DNA from: Stenotrophomonas sp. BIO128-Bstrain
Lineage (GTDB): Bacteria; Pseudomonadota; Gammaproteobacteria; Xanthomonadales; Xanthomonadaceae
Assembly (NCBI RefSeq): GCF_030128875.1
Contig: NZ_CP124620.1
Span: 4,014,501-4,078,500, forward strand
Direction of reading: 5' to 3'
Length of the DNA: 64,000 nucleotides
The position numbers and the translations under genes were made by a program. Below the pieces are notes generated by a model. It saw only the letters and a program-made list of their open reading frames with translations, was not told where the DNA came from and did not search any database. Each line of letters begins with the position of its first letter. Within the stretch, counting starts at the first letter, position 1. Shown piece by piece: positions 53,067 to 61,997 of the stretch.

Positions 53067-53964
53067 TGCGATTGTCGTCGGCGGCAGTTTCGCCGGCCTG
53101 TCCGCGGCCCTGATCCTGGCGCGTGCGCGCCGCGAGATCCTGGTGATCGACAGCGGCCTGCCGCGCAACCGCTTCGCCGCCCATTCCCAGGGCGTGCTGG
53201 GCCAGGATGGCATCGCCGGCGCCGAGCTGCTGCGCAACGCCAAGGCGCAGCTGTTGGACTACCCGACGGTGCGCTGGGTCAACGATACGGTCAGCACGGC
53301 CCAGACGACCGTGGATGGTTTCGTGGTCGGCACCGCCAACGGTGACACCTGGGCCACGCGCAAGCTGCTGCTGGCCACCGGCATCGCCGATGAACTGCCC
53401 GAACTGCCCGGCCTGGCCGAGCGCTGGGGCCACAGCGTGGTGCACTGCCCGTACTGCCATGGCTATGAAATCGGCGGCGGCGCGATCGGCCTGCTGGGCG
53501 GGCATGAGAAATCCGCCACGATGGCCGCGTTGCTCGCGGACTGGGGCAACGTCACCCTGTTCGCGCACGGCATGACAATGGCACCGGAGGAACTCGCCGC
53601 CCTGCAGCACCGCGGGGTCGGCATCGAGCACGAGGCGGTGATCGGTCTCGAAGGGGAGGCACCGGCGCTGAGCGCTGCCGTGCTCGCCGATGGCCGCCGG
53701 GTTGAACTGCGCGCGCTGTTCGTCACCGCGCGCCAGCATATGGCGACCCCCCTGGTGGAACAGCTGGGCTGCGTGCTGGAGGACAGCCCGGTCGGCGTGC
53801 TGGTCCAGGTCGACCCGGGCAAGCAGACCAGCGTGCCCGGCATCTATGCCGCGGGCGATGCAACGCTGGTCGGCAACATCAGCCTGGCCAGTGCCGAAGG
53901 CGTGCGCGCCGGCGTCAGCCTGCACCACGCGCTGGTCGCCGAGGACAGCCGGGCCAACCGATAA
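53056..53964 (+). CDS. thioredoxin-reductase-like FAD/NAD(P) oxidoreductase
   Basis: 302 residues. FAD-binding GGSFAG (9-14), the redox pair Cys131-Pro-Tyr-Cys134 (CPYCHGYE), a second Rossmann motif (IGLLGGHEKSATMA) for NAD(P)H, and PGIYAAGDAT near the end. Same fold as TrxB and bacterial flavoprotein thiol oxidoreductases, slightly short. ATG with AGGAG upstream overlaps the Rrf2 gene, so the regulator and enzyme form one operon, likely sensing thiol or electrophile stress. Confidence 0.93.
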   Translation: MTFDAIVVGGSFAGLSAALILARARREILVIDSGLPRNRFAAHSQGVLGQDGIAGAELLRNAKAQLLDYPTVRWVNDTVSTAQTTVDGFVVGTANGDTWATRKLLLATGIADELPELPGLAERWGHSVVHCPYCHGYEIGGGAIGLLGGHEKSATMAALLADWGNVTLFAHGMTMAPEELAALQHRGVGIEHEAVIGLEGEAPALSAAVLADGRRVELRALFVTARQHMATPLVEQLGCVLEDSPVGVLVQVDPGKQTSVPGIYAAGDATLVGNISLASAEGVRAGVSLHHALVAEDSRANR

Positions 53965-53969
53965 GGCGA

Positions 53970-54036
53970 GGGCGCTCGGCCGGGCCGGAAACCGAGCGCC
54001 CGCCCCACACGGAAACAGCCGCCCTGCGGCGGCTGT
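53970..54036. terminator. two hairpins between convergent genes
   Basis: A 10-bp stem (53970-53979 with 53992-54001) and a 9-bp stem (ACAGCCGCC 54015-54023 with GGCGGCTGT 54028-54036, loop CTGC) occupy the gap between the oxidoreductase stop and the convergent aldo-keto reductase stop. No T-run; they could work as a bidirectional terminator. Confidence 0.5.
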
Positions 54037-54057
54037 CCGTCATCCATGGCGGTGGGC

Positions 54058-55017
54058 TCAGGCCTGTTCGGCGCTCGCCGCATCCAGCTGCTGCACTTCC
54101 TGCGCCGACAGCGCGACCTTCGCGGCGGCCAGCACATCGTTCAACTGCTCGACACTGGTGGCGCTGACGATCGGCGCGGTGATGCCCGGGCGGGCGATCA
54201 ACCAGGCGATCGCGATCTGCGACGGGCTCACGCCATGCGTGCTGGCGACGTCGTCCAGTGCGCCGAGGATGCGCAGGCCACGTGGATTGACGTACTTGTC
54301 CACCACGCTCTGGCCGCGCGCGCTGCTCTTGCCCGCATCGGCGGCACTGCGGTACTTGCCGCTGAGGAAGCCGCTGGCCAGCGAGTAGTAGCTGATCACG
54401 CCGAGCTGCGCTTCGCGCACTACCGCTTCCAGCCCGGCTTCATAACCGGCGCGGTCGTACAGGTTGTACTCCGGCTGCAGCGTCTCGTAGCGGGGCAGCT
54501 TGTAATCGGCCGAGACCTTCAAGGCATCGCGCAGGCGCTCGGCGCTGTAGTTGGACGCACCGATCGCGCGCACCTTGCCCTGTTCGATCAGGCGACCGAA
54601 AGCAGCCAGCGTGGATTCGAGCGGGGTGGATTCATCATCTTCGTGCGCCTGGTACAGATCGATCACGTCGGTCTGCAGGCGGCGCAGCGAATCCTCCACG
54701 GCGGCGGTGATGTTGTCGGCCGACAGGCCCGGGTGTTCGGACCACTTGGCCACCTTGGTCGCCAGCACCACCTTGTCGCGCTTGCCGCTGTGCTTGAACC
54801 AGCGGCCCAGGATGGTTTCCGACTCGCCGCCCTGGTTACCGGGCACCCACGCCGAATAGACATCGGCGGTATCGACCAGGTTGAAGCCGGCCTCGACGAA
54901 GGCATCGAGCAGGGCGAAGGAGGTCTTCTCGTCCGCACTCCAGCCGAAGACATTGCCGCCGAAGGCGATGGGGGCGACATGGAGGCCGGAACGACCGAGT
55001 TCGCGCGTAGCAGTCAT
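54058..55017 (-). CDS. aldo-keto reductase, Tas/YajO-like
   Basis: 319 residues from the ATG at 55017 (MTATRELGRSGLHVAPIAFGG), with GGGAG 10 bases upstream. Asp/Tyr in VDTADVYSAW, Lys in LATKVAKW and His in LYQAHEDDE complete the catalytic tetrad. ETLQPEYNLYDR and LIARPGITAPIVSATSVEQ bind NADPH. Broad substrate reductase; physiological target unknown. Convergent with the oxidoreductase gene. Confidence 0.93.
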   Translation of the reverse strand: MTATRELGRSGLHVAPIAFGGNVFGWSADEKTSFALLDAFVEAGFNLVDTADVYSAWVPGNQGGESETILGRWFKHSGKRDKVVLATKVAKWSEHPGLSADNITAAVEDSLRRLQTDVIDLYQAHEDDESTPLESTLAAFGRLIEQGKVRAIGASNYSAERLRDALKVSADYKLPRYETLQPEYNLYDRAGYEAGLEAVVREAQLGVISYYSLASGFLSGKYRSAADAGKSSARGQSVVDKYVNPRGLRILGALDDVASTHGVSPSQIAIAWLIARPGITAPIVSATSVEQLNDVLAAAKVALSAQEVQQLDAASAEQA

Positions 55018-55191
55018 GGGTGATGTTCTCCCTGGGAATCGTTTCCACAGGATACGGCCGGGGTGGTGACAGCGTTGCGGCAGCAGGCACAAAACAGTGT
55101 TCTGGATTGCTGCGTCGCACTAACGCTTTGTGAACACCTGTGCACGCTTGGCTGCTAGTCTCGCCGCATCCCGTTACCGGAAGCCCCGCCG

Positions 55192-56052
55192 ATGAAAGCC
55201 CGTTCGTTGACCTGTGCCTGCCTGTTCACTGTCTCCACCCTGATGCTTGCCGCGCCCGCGATGGCCATCAAGCCCGCCGGCCCGAACGCGCAGGTCGCGA
55301 TCACCCCGGCCGTGCAGAAGGCCGTGCAGGACAGCCGCCGCGATCCGGCCAACGTCAAGCGCGATGCCTACCGCCATCCAGCGCAGACCCTGTCGTTCTT
55401 CGGTGTCGCGCCGGGCCAGACCGTCATCGAGATCACCCCGGGCAACGGCTGGTACTCGGAAATCCTCGCGCCGCTGCTGCACGACAAGGGCCAGTACGTA
55501 GCCGCGGTGGTCGACCCGGCGGCCGTGCCGGAGGGGCGTGGCCGTGATTACCAGCAGCGCAGTCGCGAGGGCCTGGAAAAGAAGTTCGCCGCTGGCGCCA
55601 GCGTGTTCGGCAAGAGCCGTGTGGTGGCTTATGACCCGAAGGCCCCGGTGTTCGGTCCGGCCAACTCGGCCGATGTCGTGCTGACCTTCCGCAACGTGCA
55701 CAACTGGCGCAGCAGCGGCCAGGCTGAAGGCATGTTCAAGGGCTTCTTCTCGGTGCTCAAGCCGGGCGGCGTGCTCGGCGTGGTGGAGCACCGCGCCAAG
55801 GCCGATGTGCCGGCCGACGACAAGACCGGTTATGTCGGCCAGCAGCAGGTGATCGCGATGGCCAAGGCCGCCGGTTTCGAACTGGCCGGCAGCAGCGAGA
55901 TCAACACCAACCCGCGCGACACCAAGGATTATCCGAACGGCGTGTGGACGCTGCCGCCGACCAACCAGCATGACGCGGCAGATGAAACCAAGTATCAGGC
56001 GATCGGCGAAAGCGACCGCATGACGCTGCGCTTCGTGAAGCCGGGCAAGTAA
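55192..56052 (+). CDS. exported SAM-dependent methyltransferase-like protein
   Basis: 286 residues. Signal peptide about 1-25 (AAPAMA) then a methyltransferase fold: VIEITPGNGWYSEILAPLL (motif I), DVVLTFRNVHNW (motif IV region) and LKPGGVLGVVEHRA (motif VI). The family (predicted methyltransferases with a signal peptide) is widespread in proteobacteria, but S-adenosylmethionine is not expected in the periplasm, so either the ligand differs or the signal is not cleaved. Monocistronic or linked to the small gene 57 bases later. Confidence 0.85.
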   Translation: MKARSLTCACLFTVSTLMLAAPAMAIKPAGPNAQVAITPAVQKAVQDSRRDPANVKRDAYRHPAQTLSFFGVAPGQTVIEITPGNGWYSEILAPLLHDKGQYVAAVVDPAAVPEGRGRDYQQRSREGLEKKFAAGASVFGKSRVVAYDPKAPVFGPANSADVVLTFRNVHNWRSSGQAEGMFKGFFSVLKPGGVLGVVEHRAKADVPADDKTGYVGQQQVIAMAKAAGFELAGSSEINTNPRDTKDYPNGVWTLPPTNQHDAADETKYQAIGESDRMTLRFVKPGK

Positions 56053-56108
56053 CACATCGCGCGCGGGCTATGGCCCGCGCGTTCCAGGGAAGGTAGAGGA
56101 AAGCACTT

Positions 56109-56369
56109 TTGAAGAAGCTGCTGTTGATCGCGTTGGCGGTGGTCACGCTGATCAAGATCGTTGATTTCGTGTTCTATGGCCGCAACGGCTATGACCTGAT
56201 GGGGGCCGCCGGTTTCGGGCTCCTGCTCGCCGGTGCAGCCCTGGACGGGCGTCGCGCGTTCAATGCGCCCGCCACCGGGTCCCGGGCACGGCAAGCCCGC
56301 ATCGCCACTGTCTGCGGCGTGGTGCTGGTGCTGGTCTACTTCCTGCTCAAAATGAAGATCATCGGATAA
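56109..56369 (+). CDS. small two-helix membrane protein
   Basis: 86 residues from a TTG at 56109 with AGAGGAAAG upstream. Two or three hydrophobic segments (about 2-22, 30-48 and 63-81) separated by a basic loop (SRARQARIA). No family recognised; probably inner membrane. In the same direction as the flanking methyltransferase and rluE genes. Confidence 0.65.
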   Translation: MKKLLLIALAVVTLIKIVDFVFYGRNGYDLMGAAGFGLLLAGAALDGRRAFNAPATGSRARQARIATVCGVVLVLVYFLLKMKIIG

Positions 56370-56409
56370 CGTTCGCCGCGGATCGCGGCGTCGGCGTGGG
56401 GATGGGACA

Positions 56410-56982
56410 ATGGACCACCCCACCGCCGCTGTCGCCCCGATGCTGATCGCCTTCAACAAACCGTTCAATGTGCTGTGCCAGTTCACCGACCGCAGCCAGC
56501 CGCCGCGCGCGACGCTGGCCGGCTTCGGTCTGCCACCGGCGGTGTATGCCGCCGGGCGGTTGGATTTCGACAGCGAAGGCCTGCTGCTGCTCACCGACGA
56601 TGGCGGCCTGGCCCACCAGTTGACCGATCCGCGGCACAAGGCCGACAAGACCTACTGGGTGCAGGTGGAAGGCACGGTGACCGATGAGCAGGTCCAGGCG
56701 TTGCGCCGAGGCGTGCTGCTCAACGATGGCCCCACATTGCCGGCCGGTGTCGAGCGCTTGGAACCCGCACCTGAATTGTGGCCACGCACGCCGCCGGTCC
56801 GCTTCCGCAAGACGGTGCCCGATGCGTGGCTGGCGATCACGCTGCGCGAGGGCCGTAACCGGCAGGTGCGGCGGATGACCGCAGCGGTCGGCCTGCCGAC
56901 GCTGCGCCTGGTCCGGGTTTCCATGGGCGCGCATGCGATCGGCGATCTGCAACCCGGGCAATGGCGGGAGGTCGGACAATAA
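56410..56982 (+). CDS. rluE: 23S rRNA pseudouridine synthase E
   Basis: 190 residues. The RsuA/RluE-type domain has Asp52 in AGRLDFDSEGLLLLTDDG as the catalytic Asp, and LREGRNRQVRRMTAAVGLPTLRLVRV near the C-terminus. No S4 domain, and the length fits RluE (pseudouridine 2457 of 23S rRNA in E. coli). Cytoplasmic. Followed by a bidirectional terminator. Confidence 0.93.
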   Translation: MDHPTAAVAPMLIAFNKPFNVLCQFTDRSQPPRATLAGFGLPPAVYAAGRLDFDSEGLLLLTDDGGLAHQLTDPRHKADKTYWVQVEGTVTDEQVQALRRGVLLNDGPTLPAGVERLEPAPELWPRTPPVRFRKTVPDAWLAITLREGRNRQVRRMTAAVGLPTLRLVRVSMGAHAIGDLQPGQWREVGQ

Positions 56983-56983
56983 A

Positions 56984-57009
56984 AAACCGCCGGCTGAGGC
57001 CGGCGGTTT
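56984..57009. terminator. bidirectional intrinsic terminator
   Basis: AAACCGCCGGC (56984-56994) pairs with GCCGGCGGTTT (56999-57009) around TGAG. On the plus strand only three T follow; read on the minus strand the stem is followed by a run of six T, so it is a strong end for the minus-strand gene at 57039-57428 and a weaker one for rluE. Confidence 0.85.
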
Positions 57010-57038
57010 CCATGCGGATCCGGTGAAGCGTCAGCCGA

Positions 57039-57428
57039 TCAGGCGTCGCTGCCGATATCGCTGGTTTCATCCACCACGGTGTCGTTGCGGCGGTTGCGGG
57101 CGCTGATGCGCTGCGCCTGGCCGTTCACCACGCCGCCGTTGGCGAGCTTCTTCTTCTGCTGCTTGCGGTACAGCGCGTAGCCCAGCAGGCCGACGCCGAC
57201 AGCGGCGGCGGCGATGGTCACGGCCGGATTGCGGCGCACCACCTTGGCGGCGACCTTGCTGCCGGTCTTGACTGCGCCCAGCGCGGCGCCGGTCTTGATC
57301 CAGTCGGTAGCCTGCGGGCCGAAGTGGCGCAGGTTGCTTCCGGCATGCTTGAGGCCGTCACCAGCGGTGCTGGCGATGTCCAGGGCGCGCTCGAGGGCGC
57401 GGTCGGTAATCACGGTCAATCTGCTCAT
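57039..57428 (-). CDS. unknown protein with one membrane helix
   Basis: 129 residues (MSRLTVITDRALERALDIA). An amphipathic helical N-half, then RRNPAVTIAAAAVGVGLLGYALYRKQQ, a single membrane helix of the kind found in DUF883/ElaB ribosome- or membrane-associated proteins, then a polar Asn/Arg-rich tail. The family link is a guess from the helix pattern only. The 180 bases upstream, to the hrpB stop, contain no other gene that I can support. Confidence 0.65.
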   Translation of the reverse strand: MSRLTVITDRALERALDIASTAGDGLKHAGSNLRHFGPQATDWIKTGAALGAVKTGSKVAAKVVRRNPAVTIAAAAVGVGLLGYALYRKQQKKKLANGGVVNGQAQRISARNRRNDTVVDETSDIGSDA

Positions 57429-57608
57429 GGGGGGTCCTTTGCCTCGGTTCTGATCCAGTGTCGCGCGATGGCCGTGTACGCGGTGTTATCCACCGGCGAC
57501 GGCCAGGTCATGACTGTAGCGGCTCGGTGCAGCGTGGTCAGCGGGGCGTGTGGTGCCGGTCAGGTAGCAGCCATGAATGGGGGCAACGCGATGGCGGCGG
57601 AGGCGCGC

Positions 57609-60113
57609 TCACGTCCCGCGGGGCTTGGCCCGGTGCGTGGCCGTGGCCGTCCACGGATCATCCGGCCACGGATGCTTGGGATAGCGGCCCTTCATTTCCT
57701 TCTTCACTTCGGCATAGGTGTTCGCCCAGAAATTGCGCAGGTCCTGGGTGACCTGCAGCGGCCGGCCGCCTGGGGAAAGCAGATGCAGCGTCAGTGGGAT
57801 GCGGCCATCTGCGATGCGCGGGGTGTCGCTCAGGCCGAACAGTTCCTGCAGCTTGACCGCCAGCACCGGTGCCTGCGGCGTGACGCCATCGGCATCGAGC
57901 GCATAATGGATCGGGCGCTCCATCCCGGAAGGCACGGTGATGCGCACCGGGGCATGGCGATCGATCAGCTGGCGTTGCGCCCACGGCAGCGGTGATTTCA
58001 GCGCTTCACCCAAGGTGGATTCGTCGAGCGCGTCCAGGCGGGTCCTGCCGTTGAATGCGGGGGTCAGCCAGGTCGGCAGCGTCGCCAACAGCGCTGCGTC
58101 GGAGACATCCGGCAGTTCCAGCTCCGGCATCCATGCCCGCACCGCCAGTACACGTGCCTGCCACTGGCGCAGCCCCTCGGTCCACGGCAACGCATCCAGC
58201 CCAAGTTCGGCAACCGCTTCAGTCAGTGCCTGCGCGGCGTGTGCAGGATCCACGCGGCCGGCCGAGCGGCTGTCCAGCACGATGCGGTCGAAGCGGGTTT
58301 CCCGTCGCGCGACCAAGGCACGCTTTTCACCATCCCAGCGCACCACGTCTTCCTGTTTGAAGCGATCGGGAAAATCACGGCGCAGGCGGTTCTCGTCCAC
58401 CGGCGCGGCGCGCAGCAGCAACGCGTCGCGTGCCTCGTAACGCAGCTCCACCGCGACCAGCCACGGCTCGCCACGCAGATCGCTGGGATCGAACAGGCGC
58501 GCGCTGCGGCCATTGGCCAGCAGATAGCGTAGCGGATCGGTCGGATGGCGGGCAGCGATCCGGTCCGGAAATGCATGGGCGAGCAGGTCACCGAGTTGAT
58601 GCGCTTCGACTGAGGAAGGAGGCGCGGCATCACAGCGCAGGCGTCGCCGCCATTGTTTGCTGGCGGCATCGATGGTCGCCAGGCCGCCGCGGTTGGCATC
58701 GGGTGGCACGCGCCCCTGGCGGAACGCCGCCAGCGCACGCCACCGCGCGGCGAGTGCATCACCCCCTTGCCGCAGCGGATCGCGCGCTTCCACCAGCGCG
58801 GCCAGATCGCAGGCCAGGGCCTGTTCCACACCGGCACCTGCCGCCATCAGCATCGCCGCCAGCCGTGGATGCGTACCGAGGGTCAGCATGCGCCGGCCCA
58901 GCGGGGTCAGCGTGCCACTGTCGCTGAGCGCGCCCAGGCGCTGCAGCAGTTCACGGGCGGCGGCCAAGGCACCGGCCGGCGGTGCATCCACGAAGCGCAG
59001 GTCGTCACTGCCCCACGCGGCCAGCTCCAGCGCCAGCGAGGCCAGTTCCACCTGCGCGATCTCTGGCCGGCGCTGTGCCTCCAACCGCTGCGACTGCGGC
59101 CACAACCGCCACGCCCAGCCCTCGGCCACACGGCCTGCGCGGCCGGCACGCTGGTCCGCCGAGGCCTGCGCGATGTTCACCACGTCCAGGCGCGCAAAGC
59201 CGCTGTTGGGGTCGTAGCGCGGCTCGCGTGCGAGACCGGCATCGATCACCACGCGCACGCCGGGCAGGGTCACCGAGGATTCGGCCACGTTGGTCGCCAG
59301 TACCACCCGGCGGCGACCGCCCGGGTCAGGCTGCAGGACCTGCGATTGCTGGTCCACCGGCAGCTCGCCGTGCAGCGGCAGCACCTGCACGGCGGGGTCG
59401 AGCACGGCCTGCAGCGCGGTCTGCACGCGCGTGATCTCGCGCTGGCCAGGCAGGAACACCAGCACGTCGCCAGGATGCTCGGCCAGGGCCTGCTCCACCG
59501 CGCGCCGTGCCTGCGGCTCCAGCGCCTCGTCGCGACGTGCGGGGAAATGCGCAACCGTCACCGGGAAGCTGCGGCCTTCGCTGCTCAGGCGCGGCGCATC
59601 CAGCAACTGCGCCAGCCGCTCGCCATCCAGCGTGGCCGACATCACCACGATGCGCAGGTCCTCGCGCAGCTGCGACTGCACATCCAGCGCCAGTGCCAGG
59701 CCGAGATCGGCGGCCAGATGCCGCTCGTGGAATTCATCGAACAGCAGCGCCCCCACGCCCTCCAGCAGCGGGTCGTCCTGCAGCAACCGGGTCAGGATGC
59801 CTTCGGTCACCACCTCGATCCGGGTCCGCGCGGAGATCCTGCTCTCGAAACGGATGCGATAGCCGACGGTCTCTCCGACATCTTCGCCGCGTTGCCGCGC
59901 CATGAACTGCGCGGCGCTGCGCGCGGCCACGCGACGCGGCTCCAGCATGATGATCTTCCGGCCTTCCAGCCACGGTGCATCCAGCAGCGCCAACGGCACC
60001 TGGGTGGTCTTGCCGGCGCCGGGCGGTGCTTCCAGCACCAGCCGGGGGCCGTGCTCCAGCGTGGTCAGGATCTGCGGCAGCAGTGTGGAAATCGGGAACA
60101 TCGGGGTGGTCAT
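57609..60113 (-). CDS. hrpB: ATP-dependent RNA helicase HrpB
   Basis: 834 residues from the ATG at 60113; a longer frame to 60200 is rejected. Walker A PPGAGKTT (30-37), DEFH box (FDEFHERH, about 119), SATLDGE, and the second RecA domain with QRAGRAGR at about 345, followed by HrpB-specific C-terminal regions (YPKHPWPDDPWTATATH). A DEAH-type helicase of full length. Cytoplasmic; role in RNA metabolism poorly defined. Divergent from tatD. Confidence 0.96.
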   Translation of the reverse strand: MTTPMFPISTLLPQILTTLEHGPRLVLEAPPGAGKTTQVPLALLDAPWLEGRKIIMLEPRRVAARSAAQFMARQRGEDVGETVGYRIRFESRISARTRIEVVTEGILTRLLQDDPLLEGVGALLFDEFHERHLAADLGLALALDVQSQLREDLRIVVMSATLDGERLAQLLDAPRLSSEGRSFPVTVAHFPARRDEALEPQARRAVEQALAEHPGDVLVFLPGQREITRVQTALQAVLDPAVQVLPLHGELPVDQQSQVLQPDPGGRRRVVLATNVAESSVTLPGVRVVIDAGLAREPRYDPNSGFARLDVVNIAQASADQRAGRAGRVAEGWAWRLWPQSQRLEAQRRPEIAQVELASLALELAAWGSDDLRFVDAPPAGALAAARELLQRLGALSDSGTLTPLGRRMLTLGTHPRLAAMLMAAGAGVEQALACDLAALVEARDPLRQGGDALAARWRALAAFRQGRVPPDANRGGLATIDAASKQWRRRLRCDAAPPSSVEAHQLGDLLAHAFPDRIAARHPTDPLRYLLANGRSARLFDPSDLRGEPWLVAVELRYEARDALLLRAAPVDENRLRRDFPDRFKQEDVVRWDGEKRALVARRETRFDRIVLDSRSAGRVDPAHAAQALTEAVAELGLDALPWTEGLRQWQARVLAVRAWMPELELPDVSDAALLATLPTWLTPAFNGRTRLDALDESTLGEALKSPLPWAQRQLIDRHAPVRITVPSGMERPIHYALDADGVTPQAPVLAVKLQELFGLSDTPRIADGRIPLTLHLLSPGGRPLQVTQDLRNFWANTYAEVKKEMKGRYPKHPWPDDPWTATATHRAKPRGT

Positions 60114-60217
60114 GCGGCAAGGATACGGGGCCCAGGCAGGAGCGGCGAGACGCGCGCGCCGGGGCATTGCGGGGGAGCACGGTAGAATGCCCGGGGTCAC
60201 CCGTCCTGTAGCCCCAC

Positions 60218-61015
60218 ATGCAACTGATCGATATCGGCGCCAACCTCACCCATGACTCTTTCGATCGCGACCGCGACGCCGTGCTGGCGCGTGCGCGCGA
60301 GGCCGGGGTGGTGCAGATGGTGATCACCGGGGCCAGCCGCGAGCATTCGCCGATGGCGCTGGAGCTGGCCCGCCAGCACCCGGGGTTCCTGTACGCGACC
60401 GCTGGCGTGCATCCGCACCATGCGGTGGAATACACCGACGAGTGCGACGCGGAAATGCGCGCGCTGCACGCGCATGCCGAGGTGGTGGCGGTAGGTGAGT
60501 GCGGGCTGGATTACTTCCGCGATTTCTCGCCGCGCCCGGCGCAGCACCGCGCCTTCGAGCGCCAGCTGCAGCTCGCCGCCGAAAACGGCAAGCCGCTGTT
60601 CCTGCACCAGCGCGACGCGCATGCCGATTTCATGGCGCAGATGAAGAATTTCGAGGGCAAGCTCGCCCCGGCAGTGGTGCACTGCTTCACCGGCGAGCGC
60701 CAGGAACTGTTCGATTACCTGGACCAGGACTGGTACATCGGCATCACCGGCTGGTTGTGCGATGAACGCCGTGGCGGCCACCTGCGCGAGCTGGTCAAGC
60801 ATATCCCGGCCGACCGCCTGATGATCGAGACCGACGCGCCCTACCTGCTGCCGCGCACGCTCAAGCCACTGCCGAAAGACCGTCGCAACGAGCCGATGTT
60901 CCTCTCGCACATCGTCGAGGAGCTGGCGCGCGACCGCGGGGAGGACGTGGAGATCACGGCCGCCCACGCGACGGCGGCTACGCGCACGTTCTTCCGGCTC
61001 CCTGACGCGGCTTGA
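60218..61015 (+). CDS. tatD: TatD family metal-dependent hydrolase
   Basis: 265 residues, TIM-barrel metallohydrolase. Metal ligands are visible in GVHPHHA, GECGLDYFRD, LHQRDAHADF, HCFTG and IETDAPYLLPR. The TatD family acts as a 3'-5' DNase/exonuclease in repair and DNA fragmentation. Cytoplasmic, starts 104 bases after the divergent hrpB start. Confidence 0.95.
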   Translation: MQLIDIGANLTHDSFDRDRDAVLARAREAGVVQMVITGASREHSPMALELARQHPGFLYATAGVHPHHAVEYTDECDAEMRALHAHAEVVAVGECGLDYFRDFSPRPAQHRAFERQLQLAAENGKPLFLHQRDAHADFMAQMKNFEGKLAPAVVHCFTGERQELFDYLDQDWYIGITGWLCDERRGGHLRELVKHIPADRLMIETDAPYLLPRTLKPLPKDRRNEPMFLSHIVEELARDRGEDVEITAAHATAATRTFFRLPDAA

Positions 61016-61019
61016 GAAG

Positions 61020-61095
61020 GTAGGTACCGACCGTTGGTCGGTACGCGTGTCAGACCCCGCATTGGTACGCCGCACCCACGACCGACGGTCGTGGG
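61020..61095. repeat. GTAG-type hairpins between tatD and the SDR-like gene
   Basis: GTAGGTACCGACCG/TTGGTCGGTAC (61020-61044) and CCCACGACCG/CGGTCGTGGG (61075-61095). The second, read on the minus strand, begins with CTAG whose TAG is the stop codon of the gene at 61096. Confidence 0.82.
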
Positions 61096-61992
61096 CTAGC
61101 GCAGGGCAGGGCGACCGTCGCCGTGGGCCCACGCATCGTCCAGTCCTTCGCGGTACGTGGTGAAGCGTGGCTGCCACTGCAATGCCGCGCGCGTGACGCG
61201 GCCGTCGATGCGCTTGTTGCTGGCGTAGAAGCGGCGCAGTGAGGCGGCCACCTCGGGTGCGTCCCACGCCTGCACGACGGGCAGCGGCAGTCCACTCAGC
61301 GCCGCGGCGTAGGCCGCCACGTCCTGTGGCGGCGCCGGTTCGTCATCGCTCAGCAGATGCAGCGCATCGCGTGCAGGCCGCTGCATCGCAGCCTGCACGC
61401 CGCTGGCCAGGTCCGCCACGTGCAGCCGGTTGAATACCAGCCCCGGCCGCACCACCTGCCTCGCCTTGCCCTGCGCCAACTGCACCAGCGCATTGCGCCC
61501 GCGCCCATACAGGCCCGGCAGCCGGAACACCGCCGAGGCAATGCCACGCGCCTGCGCGAATGCCTGCCACTGCTGTTCCGCGCGCAGGCGCTTCAGGGCG
61601 GTCTCATCGGTCGCATCGGCGGCAGACGTCTCGTTGACCCAACCGCCTTCGCGGTCGGCGTAGACCGCGGTGGAGGAGAGATAGCCGACCCAGCGCAGTG
61701 CAGGGCTGTCGCCCAGCGCATCGATGAGCAGGCGCAAGGCCGGGTCGCCGTCTGCATCCGGTGGCACGGAGCAGACGATGGCCTCGGCCGTGCGGATCGC
61801 CTCGCGCAGGCCCGCGCTGATCGGTTCGCCTGCAACCAGACGGTGGCGGAGCAGCCCATCCGCCGGCGCACTGGCGGGATCGCGTACGGTGCCGCTGCAG
61901 GCCACCCCGTTCGAGTGCAGCAGCGCGGCCAGATGCCGGGCGCTATAGCCCAGGCCCAGCACCAGCACATGGGACGGCAGCGCGGCAGGCAT
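61096..61992 (-). CDS. NAD(P)-binding SDR-like protein (YeeZ-type)
   Basis: 298 residues from the ATG at 61992. Rossmann start VLVLGLGYSARHLAALL (Gly-rich loop), then YLSSTAVYADREGGWVNE, the extended-SDR Ser/Tyr region, and FRLPGLYGRGRNAL. Resembles YeeZ/epimerase-like proteins; enzymatic activity not established. Starts 5 bases after the panE stop, so it is probably co-transcribed with panE. Confidence 0.87.
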   Translation of the reverse strand: MPAALPSHVLVLGLGYSARHLAALLHSNGVACSGTVRDPASAPADGLLRHRLVAGEPISAGLREAIRTAEAIVCSVPPDADGDPALRLLIDALGDSPALRWVGYLSSTAVYADREGGWVNETSAADATDETALKRLRAEQQWQAFAQARGIASAVFRLPGLYGRGRNALVQLAQGKARQVVRPGLVFNRLHVADLASGVQAAMQRPARDALHLLSDDEPAPPQDVAAYAAALSGLPLPVVQAWDAPEVAASLRRFYASNKRIDGRVTRAALQWQPRFTTYREGLDDAWAHGDGRPALR

Positions 61993-61997
61993 GGCGC

